A stretch of DNA of 23,591 nt from Azolla pinnata. Taxonomy: Eukaryota; Streptophyta; Polypodiopsida; Salviniales; Salviniaceae. The notes under the pieces were generated by a model. It saw nothing but the letters and a program-made list of their open reading frames with translations. It did no database searches and was not told where the DNA came from. Location of the stretch: positions 1-23,591 of the forward strand of contig JBBBWG010028644.1 of the NCBI GenBank assembly GCA_037176905.1, read 5' to 3'. The position numbers and the translations under genes were made by a program. Positions 1-8,869 of the stretch are shown one piece after another. The first letter of the stretch is position 1. The number at the start of each line of letters is the position of its first letter.

Positions 1-66
1 CTGCAGAAAACTGGCGAAACGACGCCGCTGGTTTGAAAACAGCATCGCAGTGTCTGCAGATGAATG

Positions 67-88
67 CGATCGATCGATCGATCGATCG
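67..88. repeat. (GATC)n tandem repeat
   Basis: About five uninterrupted GATC units form a short self-complementary microsatellite. It is not part of any coding region I can see. Confidence 0.9.
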
Positions 89-244
89 GTGGGCGCGGAT
101 CGAAGAAATCGAGCTTCTGCGAAAACCCACGTATAGAGATAGCACTAGGTAGATCGACTGACTCGTTTTGTCGAACTTGCACGCAGAAGGGAAGGAAGAC
201 CTGGTCATATGCGGGGTCCCTCACCAGATAGATCTATTCTGCTT

Positions 245-298
245 GAGACTGAGACTGAGACTGAGACTGAGACTGAGACTGAGACCGAGATCGAGACT
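245..298. repeat. (GAGACT)9 hexanucleotide repeat
   Basis: Nine 6-bp units are visible: seven perfect GAGACT, two with single changes (GAGACC, GAGATC), then a final GAGACT counted within the nine-unit span. The 6-bp period keeps a frame open and gives an alternating Leu/Arg translation, which is a repeat artefact and not a protein. Confidence 0.9.
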
Positions 299-1172
299 AG
301 TCTCCTTCTCACACACACATGTTTTGGCTAGGCTATTTGCTCTGCCGCACTTGGACCAATCATCGCGTGTACTAGTCAAGAAGGGTAAAGAAGAACATCT
401 TCACTGGCTTTTTTTTTCAAGCGCCTGGGGGTAGACTCGAGCCGGAAGAGCGCCGTTGAGCAGTATAACTCTCGGATTCGATCGTCGTCTTCTCAGTGGT
501 CGGGAAAAAAGGGCGCTCGAGACTTGCCCCTTGAACCAGATTCGCTCCCCAGAAGGCAGTAGCAGTATAAAAGTCTCCATGCCGACTGTCGAGTCTTTCT
601 TTTCCTGATTGCTCGAAACGGGTCCATTTTTGCTGCGCTCGACGTTAGCTTGACTGGGCATAGAAGATTTTGCCCAGAACGGCCGTTAAAGCAGTATGAT
701 TCGCATGTCGACTGTGTAGTCGTCTTCGGAATGGACTTCGAAGACTGAGAATTGTTGTACTGCAAGATAGAGCCTTCTGAGGGCAATCTTCTCTCAAGTC
801 AAGCAAAAAAAGTCAAGTCAATCGGAAAGGGGTCCATTCTCTGCTTGACTTTCTGGCTCGACTCGACAGAAGATTGCTCCCCCCCCAGAAGGCTCGATCT
901 AGCTAGCAGTACAGTTATGAGTCCATTCTGCGCTCGATTCTGGGCGCGGAAGATCGCCTGAAAATGCCAGTCGGAGATGCTCCAGATCGAACGATTTCCG
1001 ATCTCGAACGCGAGATTTTGCAGGGAAACATGAACCGAACGAAGTTGGGGGAAATTGTTTTCTTTGAGAATCAAATCAAACAAGTCGTGAAAAAGTCAAA
1101 CTTGGGCAACCCAAAGAGTGGAACCAGAAATGAGAAAACAACGAAATAGAACGTGATTGGAATTCATTAAGA

Positions 1173-1240
1173 ATACGAATAATAAATCAATAGATAAACA
1201 AATGGATAAATAAATGAATGAATAAATAAATAGATAAACG
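1173..1240. repeat. Impure AATA/GATA/AATG tetranucleotide microsatellite
   Basis: A run of 4-bp units (AATA, AATG, GATA variants) covers roughly 65 bp, immediately before a strongly A-rich tract. It is simple-sequence DNA with no coding potential. Confidence 0.85.
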
Positions 1241-1259
1241 CTGGGAAGATGGAAGACAT

Positions 1260-1850
1260 ACAGTGTACTTCGAAGAAAAAAACAGAGAAAATAAAAAAAA
1301 GAAAAGGGGGAAAAAACTTGGAATTAAAAATAATTCCAGGATTATTGTAAACAAATCAGAAATGTACAGACAAAAAAGGCGCGATATATAAAGAATGGAG
1401 CCGAGAATTTTTTTTAAAAAAAGAAGGGGGAAAAAAAAAAGCAAGAGACTCTCCGCATAAAGCCAAAAAACAAAAAAAAGGCCCACCGGGAAAACAAAAA
1501 AAAAAAACAATTATTAAAACGGAGAAAAAGAGATCGGTAAATATTTCTGAATTGAAAAAAAAAAGGGGCGAGAGTAAAAAAAAGCTCAGGTGCCACTTGG
1601 CGGAGCCACGTGGCCGGGCCCGACACGTGGCGAGCGGCGATTGGCTGCGCGCCGGGCCCACCTCAGCTGCATTTCGGCTTTTTTTTGAATTTATGCGAAT
1701 TTGTTGCTCCGTTTTTTATTTTGGGTTCTTATTTTTTGGGGGGCGATTTGGGTTCTTATTTCTTTTTGTTTTTTTCCCCCCGGAAAAACCAAAATTGTTT
1801 TTTCTTTTATTATTTTTGCCTCTTCTTTCTTCTTTCTTTTCGGGCGTCGG
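1260..1850. other. A-rich then T-rich tracts flanking a GC-rich island
   Basis: About 1265-1585 is strongly A-rich on the plus strand with many A runs. About 1680-1850 is strongly T-rich. Between them, about 1588-1675 is GC-rich and carries cis-element-like motifs (separate entry). The two flanks are roughly complementary in composition, and a short part (an ACCGGGAAAAC word near 1485 against a CCGGAAAAACC word near 1780, inverted sense) hints at an imperfect foldback. Such a layout could exclude nucleosomes on both sides of the island. The composition is seen directly; the function is inference. Confidence 0.5.
1605..1644 (+). promoter_or_regulatory. Paired G-box/ABRE motifs with inverted CCAAT box
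   Basis: A perfect palindromic G-box GCCACGTGGC lies at 1605-1614. A second copy, GACACGTGGC, lies at 1622-1631, and an inverted CCAAT box (GATTGG) at 1639-1644. In plants, CACGTG and ACGTGGC are bound by bZIP and bHLH factors (light and abscisic-acid responses), and CCAAT by NF-Y. The three motifs within 40 bp look like a regulatory module. It is about 2.1 kb upstream of the CSLC start codon, so the target gene is uncertain. No clear TATA box or leader begins next to it. Confidence 0.45.
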
Positions 1851-1886
1851 CGGCACACTCTCTCTCTACAGGTCGCCATCGCCCGG

Positions 1887-2501
1887 CATCCTCTCTCTAG
1901 ACGCGGCGCATCCCGGCATCCTCTCTCTAGACATCCTCTCTCCAGAGTTGGCCCACCGGCCGACATCCTCTCTCTAGGGCTTGCTCCCCGGCCGACATCC
2001 TCTCTCTAGAGCTTGCTCCCCGGCCGACATCCTCTCTCTAGAGCTTGCTCCCCGGCCGACATCCTCTCTCTACACATCCGCTCTCTCCAGAGCCTGGTCT
2101 CCGGCGCTTGCCGGCATCCTCTCTCTAGAAATCTCCTCTCTGCTCACGGCATCCTCTCTCTAGAATTTGCTCCCCGGGCGACATCCTCTCTCTAGAATGT
2201 GCCCCGCGGCCAGCATCCTCTCTCTAGAACTCCGCCTGCACTCCGGGCATCCTGGCATCCGCTCTCTAGATCGCGGCATCCTCTCTCTAGATGACGGCAT
2301 CATCTCTCTAGATGACGGCATCCTCTCTCTAGATGACGGCATCCTCTCTCTAGATGACGGCATCATCTCTCTAGATGACGGCATCCTCTCTCTAGATAGT
2401 GGCATCCTCTCTCTAGATCATGGCATCCTCTCTCTAGATCATTGCATCCTCTCTCTAGATCACGGCATCATCTCTCTAGATCACGGCATCCTCTCTCTAG
2501 A
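1887..2501. repeat. Minisatellite of about 24 CATCCTCTCTCTAGA cores
   Basis: A 15-bp core, CATCCTCTCTCTAGA or a close variant, recurs about 24 times. Spacing changes along the array. A 32-bp unit (core plus a GCTTGCTCCCCGGCCGA-type spacer) repeats with exact spacing at 1964, 1996, 2028 and 2060. The middle is irregular. From 2256 to 2487 there are 12 cores spaced exactly 21 bp apart with a TGACGG, TCATGG or TCACGG-type spacer. Most units carry TCTAGA. Because 21 is a multiple of 3, one frame reads as a Gly-Ile-Leu-Ser-Leu-Asp-Asp-like heptad; this is a consequence of the period and not evidence of a protein. The array ends about 1.2 kb before the CSLC start codon. Confidence 0.92.
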
Positions 2502-2506
2502 CGCCG

Positions 2507-3361
2507 GCGCACACACACACACACTCTCCCTCTTCTCTCACTTCTCTCTTCTCTCTCTTCTCTGTTCTTCTCTGTTCTTCTTCTTCTTCTTCTTCTTCTT
2601 CTTCTGTGTGCAGCTGTCACCGCCATAAAAGCTTCGACTCGACGCTGCTTCCATCGCCATTGTACCTTCTGCTTCTTCTCCTTCTCCTTCTCCTTCTTCT
2701 TCTTCTTCTTCTTCTGCTTCTGCTGCTGCTGCTTCTTCTTCTGCTGCTGCTGCTCTCCTCTTCTCTCTGTGTCGTTCTCCAAATCTTTTCGGCTCCTCCA
2801 ATGCGATGGGGGCCGGAGCTTCCATAGCTTGACGAGCTTCCATAGCCGCACAGACAGATACAACAGTCAGACAGATAGGCGCACAGACTCGCAGGCCGGC
2901 ATACATACATACATACAAGCAGGCAAGCAAGCAAAGCAAGCAAGCAAGCAGGCAGACGCCGTTTCTTCTTCTTCTTCTTCTTCTTCTTCGCCGCCGCCGT
3001 CAGTGCTCTCCAGATCCTTTGCTTCTGTTTGCAGCGCCATAGCCATCGCTTTGGAAAGCTTTCCCTATCTTTGTGACCTTGCCTCCTTTTTCCCTTGCGG
3101 GGCTTGTGTCGCTTTAGATCCAAGGGAAAGAAAGAGATTAGAAAGAAGAAGAAGAAGAAGAAGAAGAAGAAGAAGAAGAGGGCGGGAAGGAGGAAGAGAC
3201 AGACTCAGAGCGAGCGAGAGGGAGACACAGAGAGAGAGAGAGAGAGAGAATACTTCCCTTCCGTCAATGGCCATCTTTTGATCCGATTCAACCTGTTTCC
3301 TCTTCTGATTTTCCGATCGAAGCTAGATCAACGATCATCATCATCATCATCATCATCATCC
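2507..3361. repeat. Dense cluster of microsatellites in CSLC promoter/leader
   Basis: In order on the plus strand: (AC)n near 2509-2522, TTC-rich runs near 2570-2605 and 2680-2745, (ATAC)n near 2900-2917, (AAGC)n near 2925-2950, (TTC)n near 2966-2989, (GAA)n near 3145-3178, (GA)n near 3230-3248 and (ATC)n near 3336-3360. At least eight different simple motifs occur in 850 bp. Pyrimidine-rich DNA of this kind is common around plant transcription starts. The transcription start cannot be placed exactly, so some of these lie in the promoter and the later ones probably lie in the transcribed leader. Confidence 0.85.
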
Positions 3362-3740
3362 GTTGCTTCTTCCTCCACCGTAATCTGATCTTCGGTTCAA
3401 TTTCTGCGCAATCGACCCGATTCTAGGGCTTCGATCCTCTGCTCCTCCTCGCCCTCTGTGTACAGTAGATCTGGAGAGAAAAGCTGAACAGTTCTGATTT
3501 TTACATCACATCCATCTCCCTGTCTCCCAAGAGGTCGATCTTATCGCAGAAAGCCATTTCAAGGTTCGAATTCGAGATCGATCAGAGAAAGCATCCGAAA
3601 AGGATCAGAAAGCTTTTGATTCCTGGGGAGTTTACTGATCGATTCATTACGGAGGAAACCGATTGCTTGCCTCTTCGACGAAAAGAGGAGACAGCAAAGA
3701 GCTCATTGAATCGATCAGAGTTTTCAGATACTGTGTGAAT
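3267..3740 (+). promoter_or_regulatory. Probable CSLC 5' untranslated leader with a 4-codon uORF
   Basis: Upstream of the CSLC ATG, the only nearby ATG is at 3267. It starts a four-codon reading frame (Met-Ala-Ile-Phe) that stops at 3281. From there to 3741 I see no other ATG, which fits a transcribed leader ending at the CSLC start. The words CTAGGGCTTCGATC near 3424 and the CT-rich stretches around it are typical of plant 5' leaders. Whether the short uORF is in the mRNA depends on the transcription start, which the sequence does not show. Confidence 0.5.
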
Positions 3741-6700
3741 ATGCCGCCTCCTCCAAGCTCAGACCTTTCATGGCCGAAGGAGACTCGTTTGGACCCCACC
3801 TCTGTGGTGGTGAAGATGGAGAAGCCTCACAACTGGTCTAATGGAGACCTGTCAGACAGCTCCGCTCCAGCAGATTCTGACAAGCTTCCATCAAACCATG
3901 TGTCTGCAACGGAGAAGGAAGGGAAAGATCGAGGGAAGAACTCGAAGCAGATCAGATGGATAATGTTCCTCAGAGCTCATCAAGCGGTGGGGTGCTTGGC
4001 ATGGTCTGCGCAGGCGCTGCTCTCGGTGGTTTCCACCATCAACAGGCGCCTCATCCTTCGCCAAGGAGTGGAGCAGGAAGAAGATCAGAGGCAGCGTGGG
4101 AAGCTTTACACCATCATCAGAGTTCTTCTAGCTTCGACTGTGCTAATGCTAGGGTTTGAGCTCATGGCGCACTGGAAGGGATACCATTTCTATATACCCG
4201 GAACGGAGGATGTGAGAGGCATTCTGCACACGACATATCTGAGCTGGGTCTATGTGCGAGAGAATTATCTGGGCCCGCCTCTGCAATCCTTGGCCAATGT
4301 CTGCATTGTCCTGTTTCTGATCCAATCGCTAGATCGAGTCACACAGTGCCTGGGTTGTGTTTACATCAAGCTCAAAGGGATTCGGCCTGTGCCCAAAGTG
4401 GAATCTTTAGATAACCCTGAAGATGCAGAGCAACCTTACTCTGGCTACCCCATGGTGCTTGTTCAGATTCCTATGTGTAATGAGAAGGAGGTATGCCATC
4501 AATCGATCAAAATAATGGGTTTTTTTTTCTTTTACTGTTTTTCGTTGGTTTCGGTAAATGAAAGAGAAAAGGATCTATTAATGTATATGCATGTGTGTGA
4601 GAAAGAGATTGAGGTGATGAATGTAGACATCTTTGGTAGACATGAAGACACCTCAAGATCTACCATAAAGATGGAGGTATTATAATTATACTCCCGTGAG
4701 AGATTTTGGAGGTATTATACATCCGTTGGAGATGGAGATACGTATAATGAGAGATAAGAGGCATTATACATCCGTGATAGATGGAAATGTATAATGAGGC
4801 ATTATTAGATATGCATGGAAATATCTATGTATCAGAGAGATGGTGTGTATGTGTCAATCACATCTGAGAAAGATAGAAATGTTCGAGAGGTGGATACATC
4901 TACTGACTGATGTCTAATAAAGAGGTGTAAACATCTACTGATGTGTAACCAAAAACAGGCCTTATCGATTTATCCACTAAGGGGTTGTTTTTGTTTTACA
5001 CTGTTCTATTTTAGTTCCTTCTGGCATGCAAAATCCTGGTTTTGGTCTATGTAAGAGAGCAATATATCTGAAATACATCTATGGTAGAGAGGGAGTTATG
5101 AGTGTGACATCTTTGTGAGAGATAAGAGGTGGAGGTATTACACAGCCCTGAGACATGGAGGTACTATACATCTGGGAATAGATTTGTATAGTGAGAGATG
5201 GATATGTTATACATCTGTGAATGATAATGAGACATGGATTTATTATCCGTGAATGATATAAAATGTATGATGAGAGAGATGTGCATGTAACATCTATGGT
5301 ATGAGATACAAGTTGTGGATATTTCACATCTAAGAGTGAAACAAGTTTGACACCTTGAATCTATGAGTGATGGAGATGAATAGTAAGAGGTGGAGGCATT
5401 GTACATTTGTGGGGAGATGGAGGTATTATACATCCGTGAGAAGATGTAGATATATAAAGGAAAGATGCATAGATATGTATGTGTAACATCCATAATTGAG
5501 TGATGTTATTCATGTCAAATCGGACATATGTTTGTGACATCTTTAATGTCACATATAATTCGCAGGTGAGGTATGCTACATATCTTCGAGATGTCAAGTC
5601 AAGATATCCCTTTGTTTCTGATGTATTAGACATAATGTCTTAGATTTTCAGATGTATATACAATCCCTCTTTCTTTGATTTGATGTTAAGTGGACGGCGA
5701 TACGCTATATATGTGGTTCATTGAGATATGGCATCAAATTCAGATTAATATCCATTTTTCTTTGAGGGAGTTTATGGCCTATCTTGATTAGAGATGTGGT
5801 ATATTGTTCTCTTTCCTTCTCAATCAGAGAAATCCTGTTAAGAGACACACACATATATAGTTTACCCAAGAGGCAGAGAGGAAGAGGAAGTGTTCCGTCA
5901 TCTCATGGTATGGCTTCTGTTTATTTTGGTGCAGGTGTATCAGCAATCCATAGGTGCTGTCGCTCAGCTAGATTGGCCGAGAGACAGGATGCTGGTCCAG
6001 ATATTGGATGACTCTGATGATAAAGAAACACAGATTCTCATCAAAGCAGAGGTCCAGAAATGGCATCAGAAAGGCCTGAATATTGTATACAGGCACCGAT
6101 TGCTAAGAACTGGATACAAGGCTGGGAACCTCAAGTCTGCGATGAGCTGTGACTACGTCAAGGACTACGAGTTTGTTGCAATATTTGATGCAGACTTCCA
6201 ACCTCAATCTGATTTCCTGAAACGAACTATCATTCACTTCAAGGTAGATATCATAACCATACCTCAACCTGTTTCTAACTCAATATCTTGTCATCGCAGA
6301 GAATGAACTAAATGTTTGGTTCTTATAGATTGTTTTCCCTGCACTATTTTGTGGGTAGTAGCAGGGCTCTATATACACAGAAGATATTATATACTATAGG
6401 ATCTGAAGCTATCAGGGTAGGCTATAGCAAGATAAAGGTTTCTTTTCTCTCTATCACTTTGTATGACAATGGAGATACGATACAGATTGTTTTGCTGTTC
6501 TGCAGGGCAACGAAGATATCGGGTTGGTTCAAGCTCGATGGGCATTTGTTAATAAAGATGAAAATCTCTTGACCCGGCTGCAGTACATCAACTTATGTTA
6601 TCATTTTGAGGTCGAGCAACAAGTAAACGGTGCATTTCTGAACTTCTTTGGCTTTAATGGCACGGCTGGTGTGTGGAGAATTAAGGCACTTGAAGACTCT

Positions 6701-8092
6701 GGAGGATGGCTGGAGCGAACCACTGTGGAGGACATGGATATTGCTGTCCGAGCTCATCTCAAAGGCTGGAAATTCATCTTCCTCAATGATGTCAAGGTAA
6801 TCGCATGATAGTATACAAGTGAAGTGATGGTGAAAGGAATAGATAATGCATATGTGTGAATGGTGCTGGAAATTTTGGATTAGTATACACATGTGAATAT
6901 GATGGTGAATGTTCTCCACGTGCAGTGTCTCTGTGAAGTGCCTGAGAGCTACGAAGCATATCGAAAGCAGCAGCACCGCTGGCATTCAGGCCCGATGCAG
7001 CTATTCCGGTTGTGTCTACCCGATATAATCACTTCAAAGGTAAGAAAAAGATCTAACCTTTCTACAGAAACGAGAAAAGATTTAATTTTCTTTAGGGTTT
7101 AATCTTCATGATATACCATGCCTACTTCATTTGTTTCCTGTTTGAATAACTTTGTCTGTCAAGTAGCTTGAGCTTGTGGTAGATAGATACTTATTGAAGG
7201 TAAAGAAAAGAAAGCAAAACCTTTTCAGAGGTGAGTTGAGAAAAGATTGTATGGATTTCCTTCAGTGTTTAATCATCATGGTTCGATTTTTCACGATATC
7301 TTCAAAGGACACTGTCAAATTCATGTTTTGCACTGTAAAAGTGTTTTTCTGTCTCTTCTGTTTAAGAAGTAAATGAGGCATACTATGTACAGCCCTTGTG
7401 GTCAATACTTATGGAGTTCTTTTTCTTTGCTTTTTTTTTGGAATGCCCAGATTTCAATATGGAAGAAATCAAACTTGATCTTCCTTTTCTTTTTGCTGAG
7501 GAAGCTTATTCTTCCATTCTATTCATTCACGCTCTTTTGCATCATTCTTCCGTTGACGATGTTCATACCTGAGGCCCAGCTACCGGCATGGGTCATATGC
7601 TATGTCCCTGCCATTATGTCTCTAATGAACATCGCCCCGGCGCCGAAGTCATTTCCGTTCATTGTTCCATACCTCCTGTTCGAGAACACCATGTCAGTGA
7701 CGAAGTTCCACGCCATGGTCTCAGGGTTATTTCAGCTCGGAAGTGCATATGAATGGGTAGTCACCAAAAAGGTGGGCCGAGCTTCAGAGACTGATCTAGT
7801 GGCGCTTGTTGAGAGAGAAGCGCAAGCCGAGCTAGAGCAGGCAAAGGGTCTTCATCGCGGGTTATCGGAATCAGGTCTTGATGCGCTATCCAATTCTGCT
7901 GTGGCAAAACCCATCAAGAAAAAGAAGCTCAATCGGATATATAGGAAAGAGCTCTTTCTTGCCTTTCTACTGCTAGTGGCTGCAGTGCGTAGCTTGCTCT
8001 CGGTGCAAGGCATACACTTCTACTTCCTTCTATTCCAAGGGATCTCATTCCTCTTAGTCGGTTTGGATCTCATTGGAGAGCAAGTGAGCTGA
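3741..8092 (+). CDS. CSLC: Cellulose synthase-like C (CSLC) glycosyltransferase, xyloglucan glucan synthase
   Basis: A Golgi membrane GT2 enzyme; CSLC proteins make the beta-1,4-glucan backbone of xyloglucan. Predicted coding exons are 3741-4490, 5935-6243, 6506-6796, 6926-7039 and 7451-8092, joined by four phase-0 GT-AG introns (1444, 262, 129 and 411 bp), giving 701 residues, normal for the family. The five-exon layout also fits CSLC genes. Visible features: an N-terminal SVVVKMEKP segment (21-29), two membrane segments (about 122-146 and 182-206), then the cytosolic GT2 domain with DDSDD (275-279), DAD (335-337), TVEDMD (426-431) and QQHRW (465-469). C-terminal membrane segments lie near 495-526, 533-551 and 655-695, and the protein ends [10 protein letters not shown] basic, Ser-containing [12 protein letters not shown] segment before the last membrane region resembles the same position in Arabidopsis CSLC4. 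All catalytic motifs are intact. The start is the first ATG in a leader otherwise nearly free of ATGs. Which CSLC paralogue this is cannot be told from the sequence alone. Confidence 0.96.
4620..5620. repeat. Degenerate tandem repeats within CSLC intron 1
   Basis: Much of the 1444-bp first intron is built from diverged copies of a GGAGGTATTATACATCCGTG-like word followed by GAGAGATGGA-like words, for example near 4711, 4761, 5133, 5159, 5200 and 5422. Spacing is irregular (about 25-60 bp). It is an old minisatellite and has no coding content. Translations on the minus strand look Tyr/Ser/His-rich only because of the repeat. Confidence 0.7.
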
Positions 8093-8225
8093 ACACTGCT
8101 GGCAATTGTAGAAATGCATTGGGCTGTCTCTCTTCATTCATCGTCGGAGCAAACGAGATCTCTTTTCCCTTCTTCCTCGTCCTCGCGGTTACAGAATCCC
8201 TCTTCGCTCGAAAGGCTCGAATACG

Positions 8226-8231
8226 AATAAA
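8226..8231 (+). terminator. Candidate CSLC polyadenylation signal AATAAA
   Basis: AATAAA occurs 134 bp after the CSLC stop codon, a normal distance for a plant near-upstream element. TG-rich sequence follows, for example TTGTATGTATTGG near 8438. The cleavage site itself cannot be seen. Confidence 0.4.
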
Positions 8232-8735
8232 AAGTGGGTTAGAAGTGAATATGGTGGATTATTTGGAAGCTTTGTGCTAAATGAAGCTTCGTCAGAGAGC
8301 GTGAAGATGCTTCATATCGTATACAGCACCAATGTTATTTGTGTGTTTCCTTCGTTCTTTACCCCTTCCTTCTTTAAGATGGTTCAGAGAAATGTACCTC
8401 TCTCTCAGTAAATTATTGTTTTATTCATCAGGCAGCCTTGTATGTATTGGATCTAACCTGCCAAACAGCCTATATCTATCTCAAAATATATTCTTTTGGT
8501 CTGAAGCATTATTTGGGCCACTAACTCTCGCTTTTATGTAGATGTCTCTCTTTTCTTCTATATTATTCTAAGGGCAGAATAATGTTCTGATCGGTTCGGA
8601 GAGAACTGTTAATTTCAGAAGGCTTTTGCATTCTAGGATCCAGATCAAAATCCCGGATATTTTTCACAAAATGATCATTGAGCAATAAGTGGTACTAAAA
8701 AACATTTTTCTTCTTGTGTTCTGATGATTTTTCAG

Positions 8736-8861
8736 AGAGTTGTTTGGTGATGAACAGTTTGTGAAGCGGGCTTCTGAGATGGTGTTTAGCTGGGAAGCTG
8801 TATGTTGTGCATTTTTGGCAACCCAGGAATGGCTGCTGCCGATCGATGCCATTGAAAAATG
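8736..8861 (+). other. Exon-like 126-bp island of unknown origin
   Basis: This stretch follows a strong acceptor-like TTTTTCAG and ends at a strong donor-like GTGAGT. One frame is open across its whole length (42 codons from 8737 up to the TGA formed by the donor). It reads ELFGDEQFVKRASEMVFSW and continues with a Cys/Trp-containing segment ending in EKW. The length is a multiple of three. I recognise no family and find no partner exon within about 3 kb on either side. It could be a relic of a lost gene, an internal exon of an unrecognised transcript, or chance. It lies about 640 bp beyond the CSLC stop. Confidence 0.25.
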
Positions 8862-8869
8862 GTGAGTTT

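Larger units (their letters stand above)
1..1160. other. Gene-free upstream region with degenerate dispersed repeats
   Basis: No protein family is recognisable on either strand. Related words recur at irregular spacing: a CAGTATA/CAGTATG motif at 461, 563 and 692, twice followed by a CATGCCGACTGT/CATGTCGACTGT-like word. A GGTCCATT or GAGTCCATT word followed by a CGCTCGA or TGCTTGAC word recurs near 620, 830 and 920. This looks like an old, decayed tandem or dispersed repeat. I cannot link it to a transposon family, and I see no terminal repeats or transposase. Confidence 0.5.

Noticed and set aside
168..434. Open frame with alternating Leu-Arg repeats
   Set aside because: Direct product of the GAGACT hexanucleotide repeat and lacks an ATG start.
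1887..2501. CRISPR-like appearance (conserved core with variable spacers)
   Set aside because: Cores are only about 15 bp, spacers are themselves repeated, spacing shifts between 21 and 32 bp, and the surrounding genes are plant nuclear genes.
2167..2628. Open frame of 153 codons with repeated Gly-Ile-Leu-Ser-Leu-Asp-Asp heptads
   Set aside because: It is produced by the 21-bp minisatellite period, which keeps one frame open; the reverse strand is likewise open. There is no independent coding evidence.
2442..3281. 279-codon open frame across the microsatellite cluster
   Set aside because: Composed of poly-Phe/Ser/Arg runs from TTC, CTT and GAA repeats; all overlapping frames on both strands are similarly open.
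4491..4685. In-frame continuation of CSLC exon 1 into intron 1 (65 codons)
   Set aside because: The conserved CSLC sequence resumes exactly at 5935 after a GT-AG intron; the extension has no similarity to the family.
7176..7376. Open frame inside CSLC intron 4
   Set aside because: Lies wholly within an intron whose removal restores the conserved CSLC sequence on both sides.
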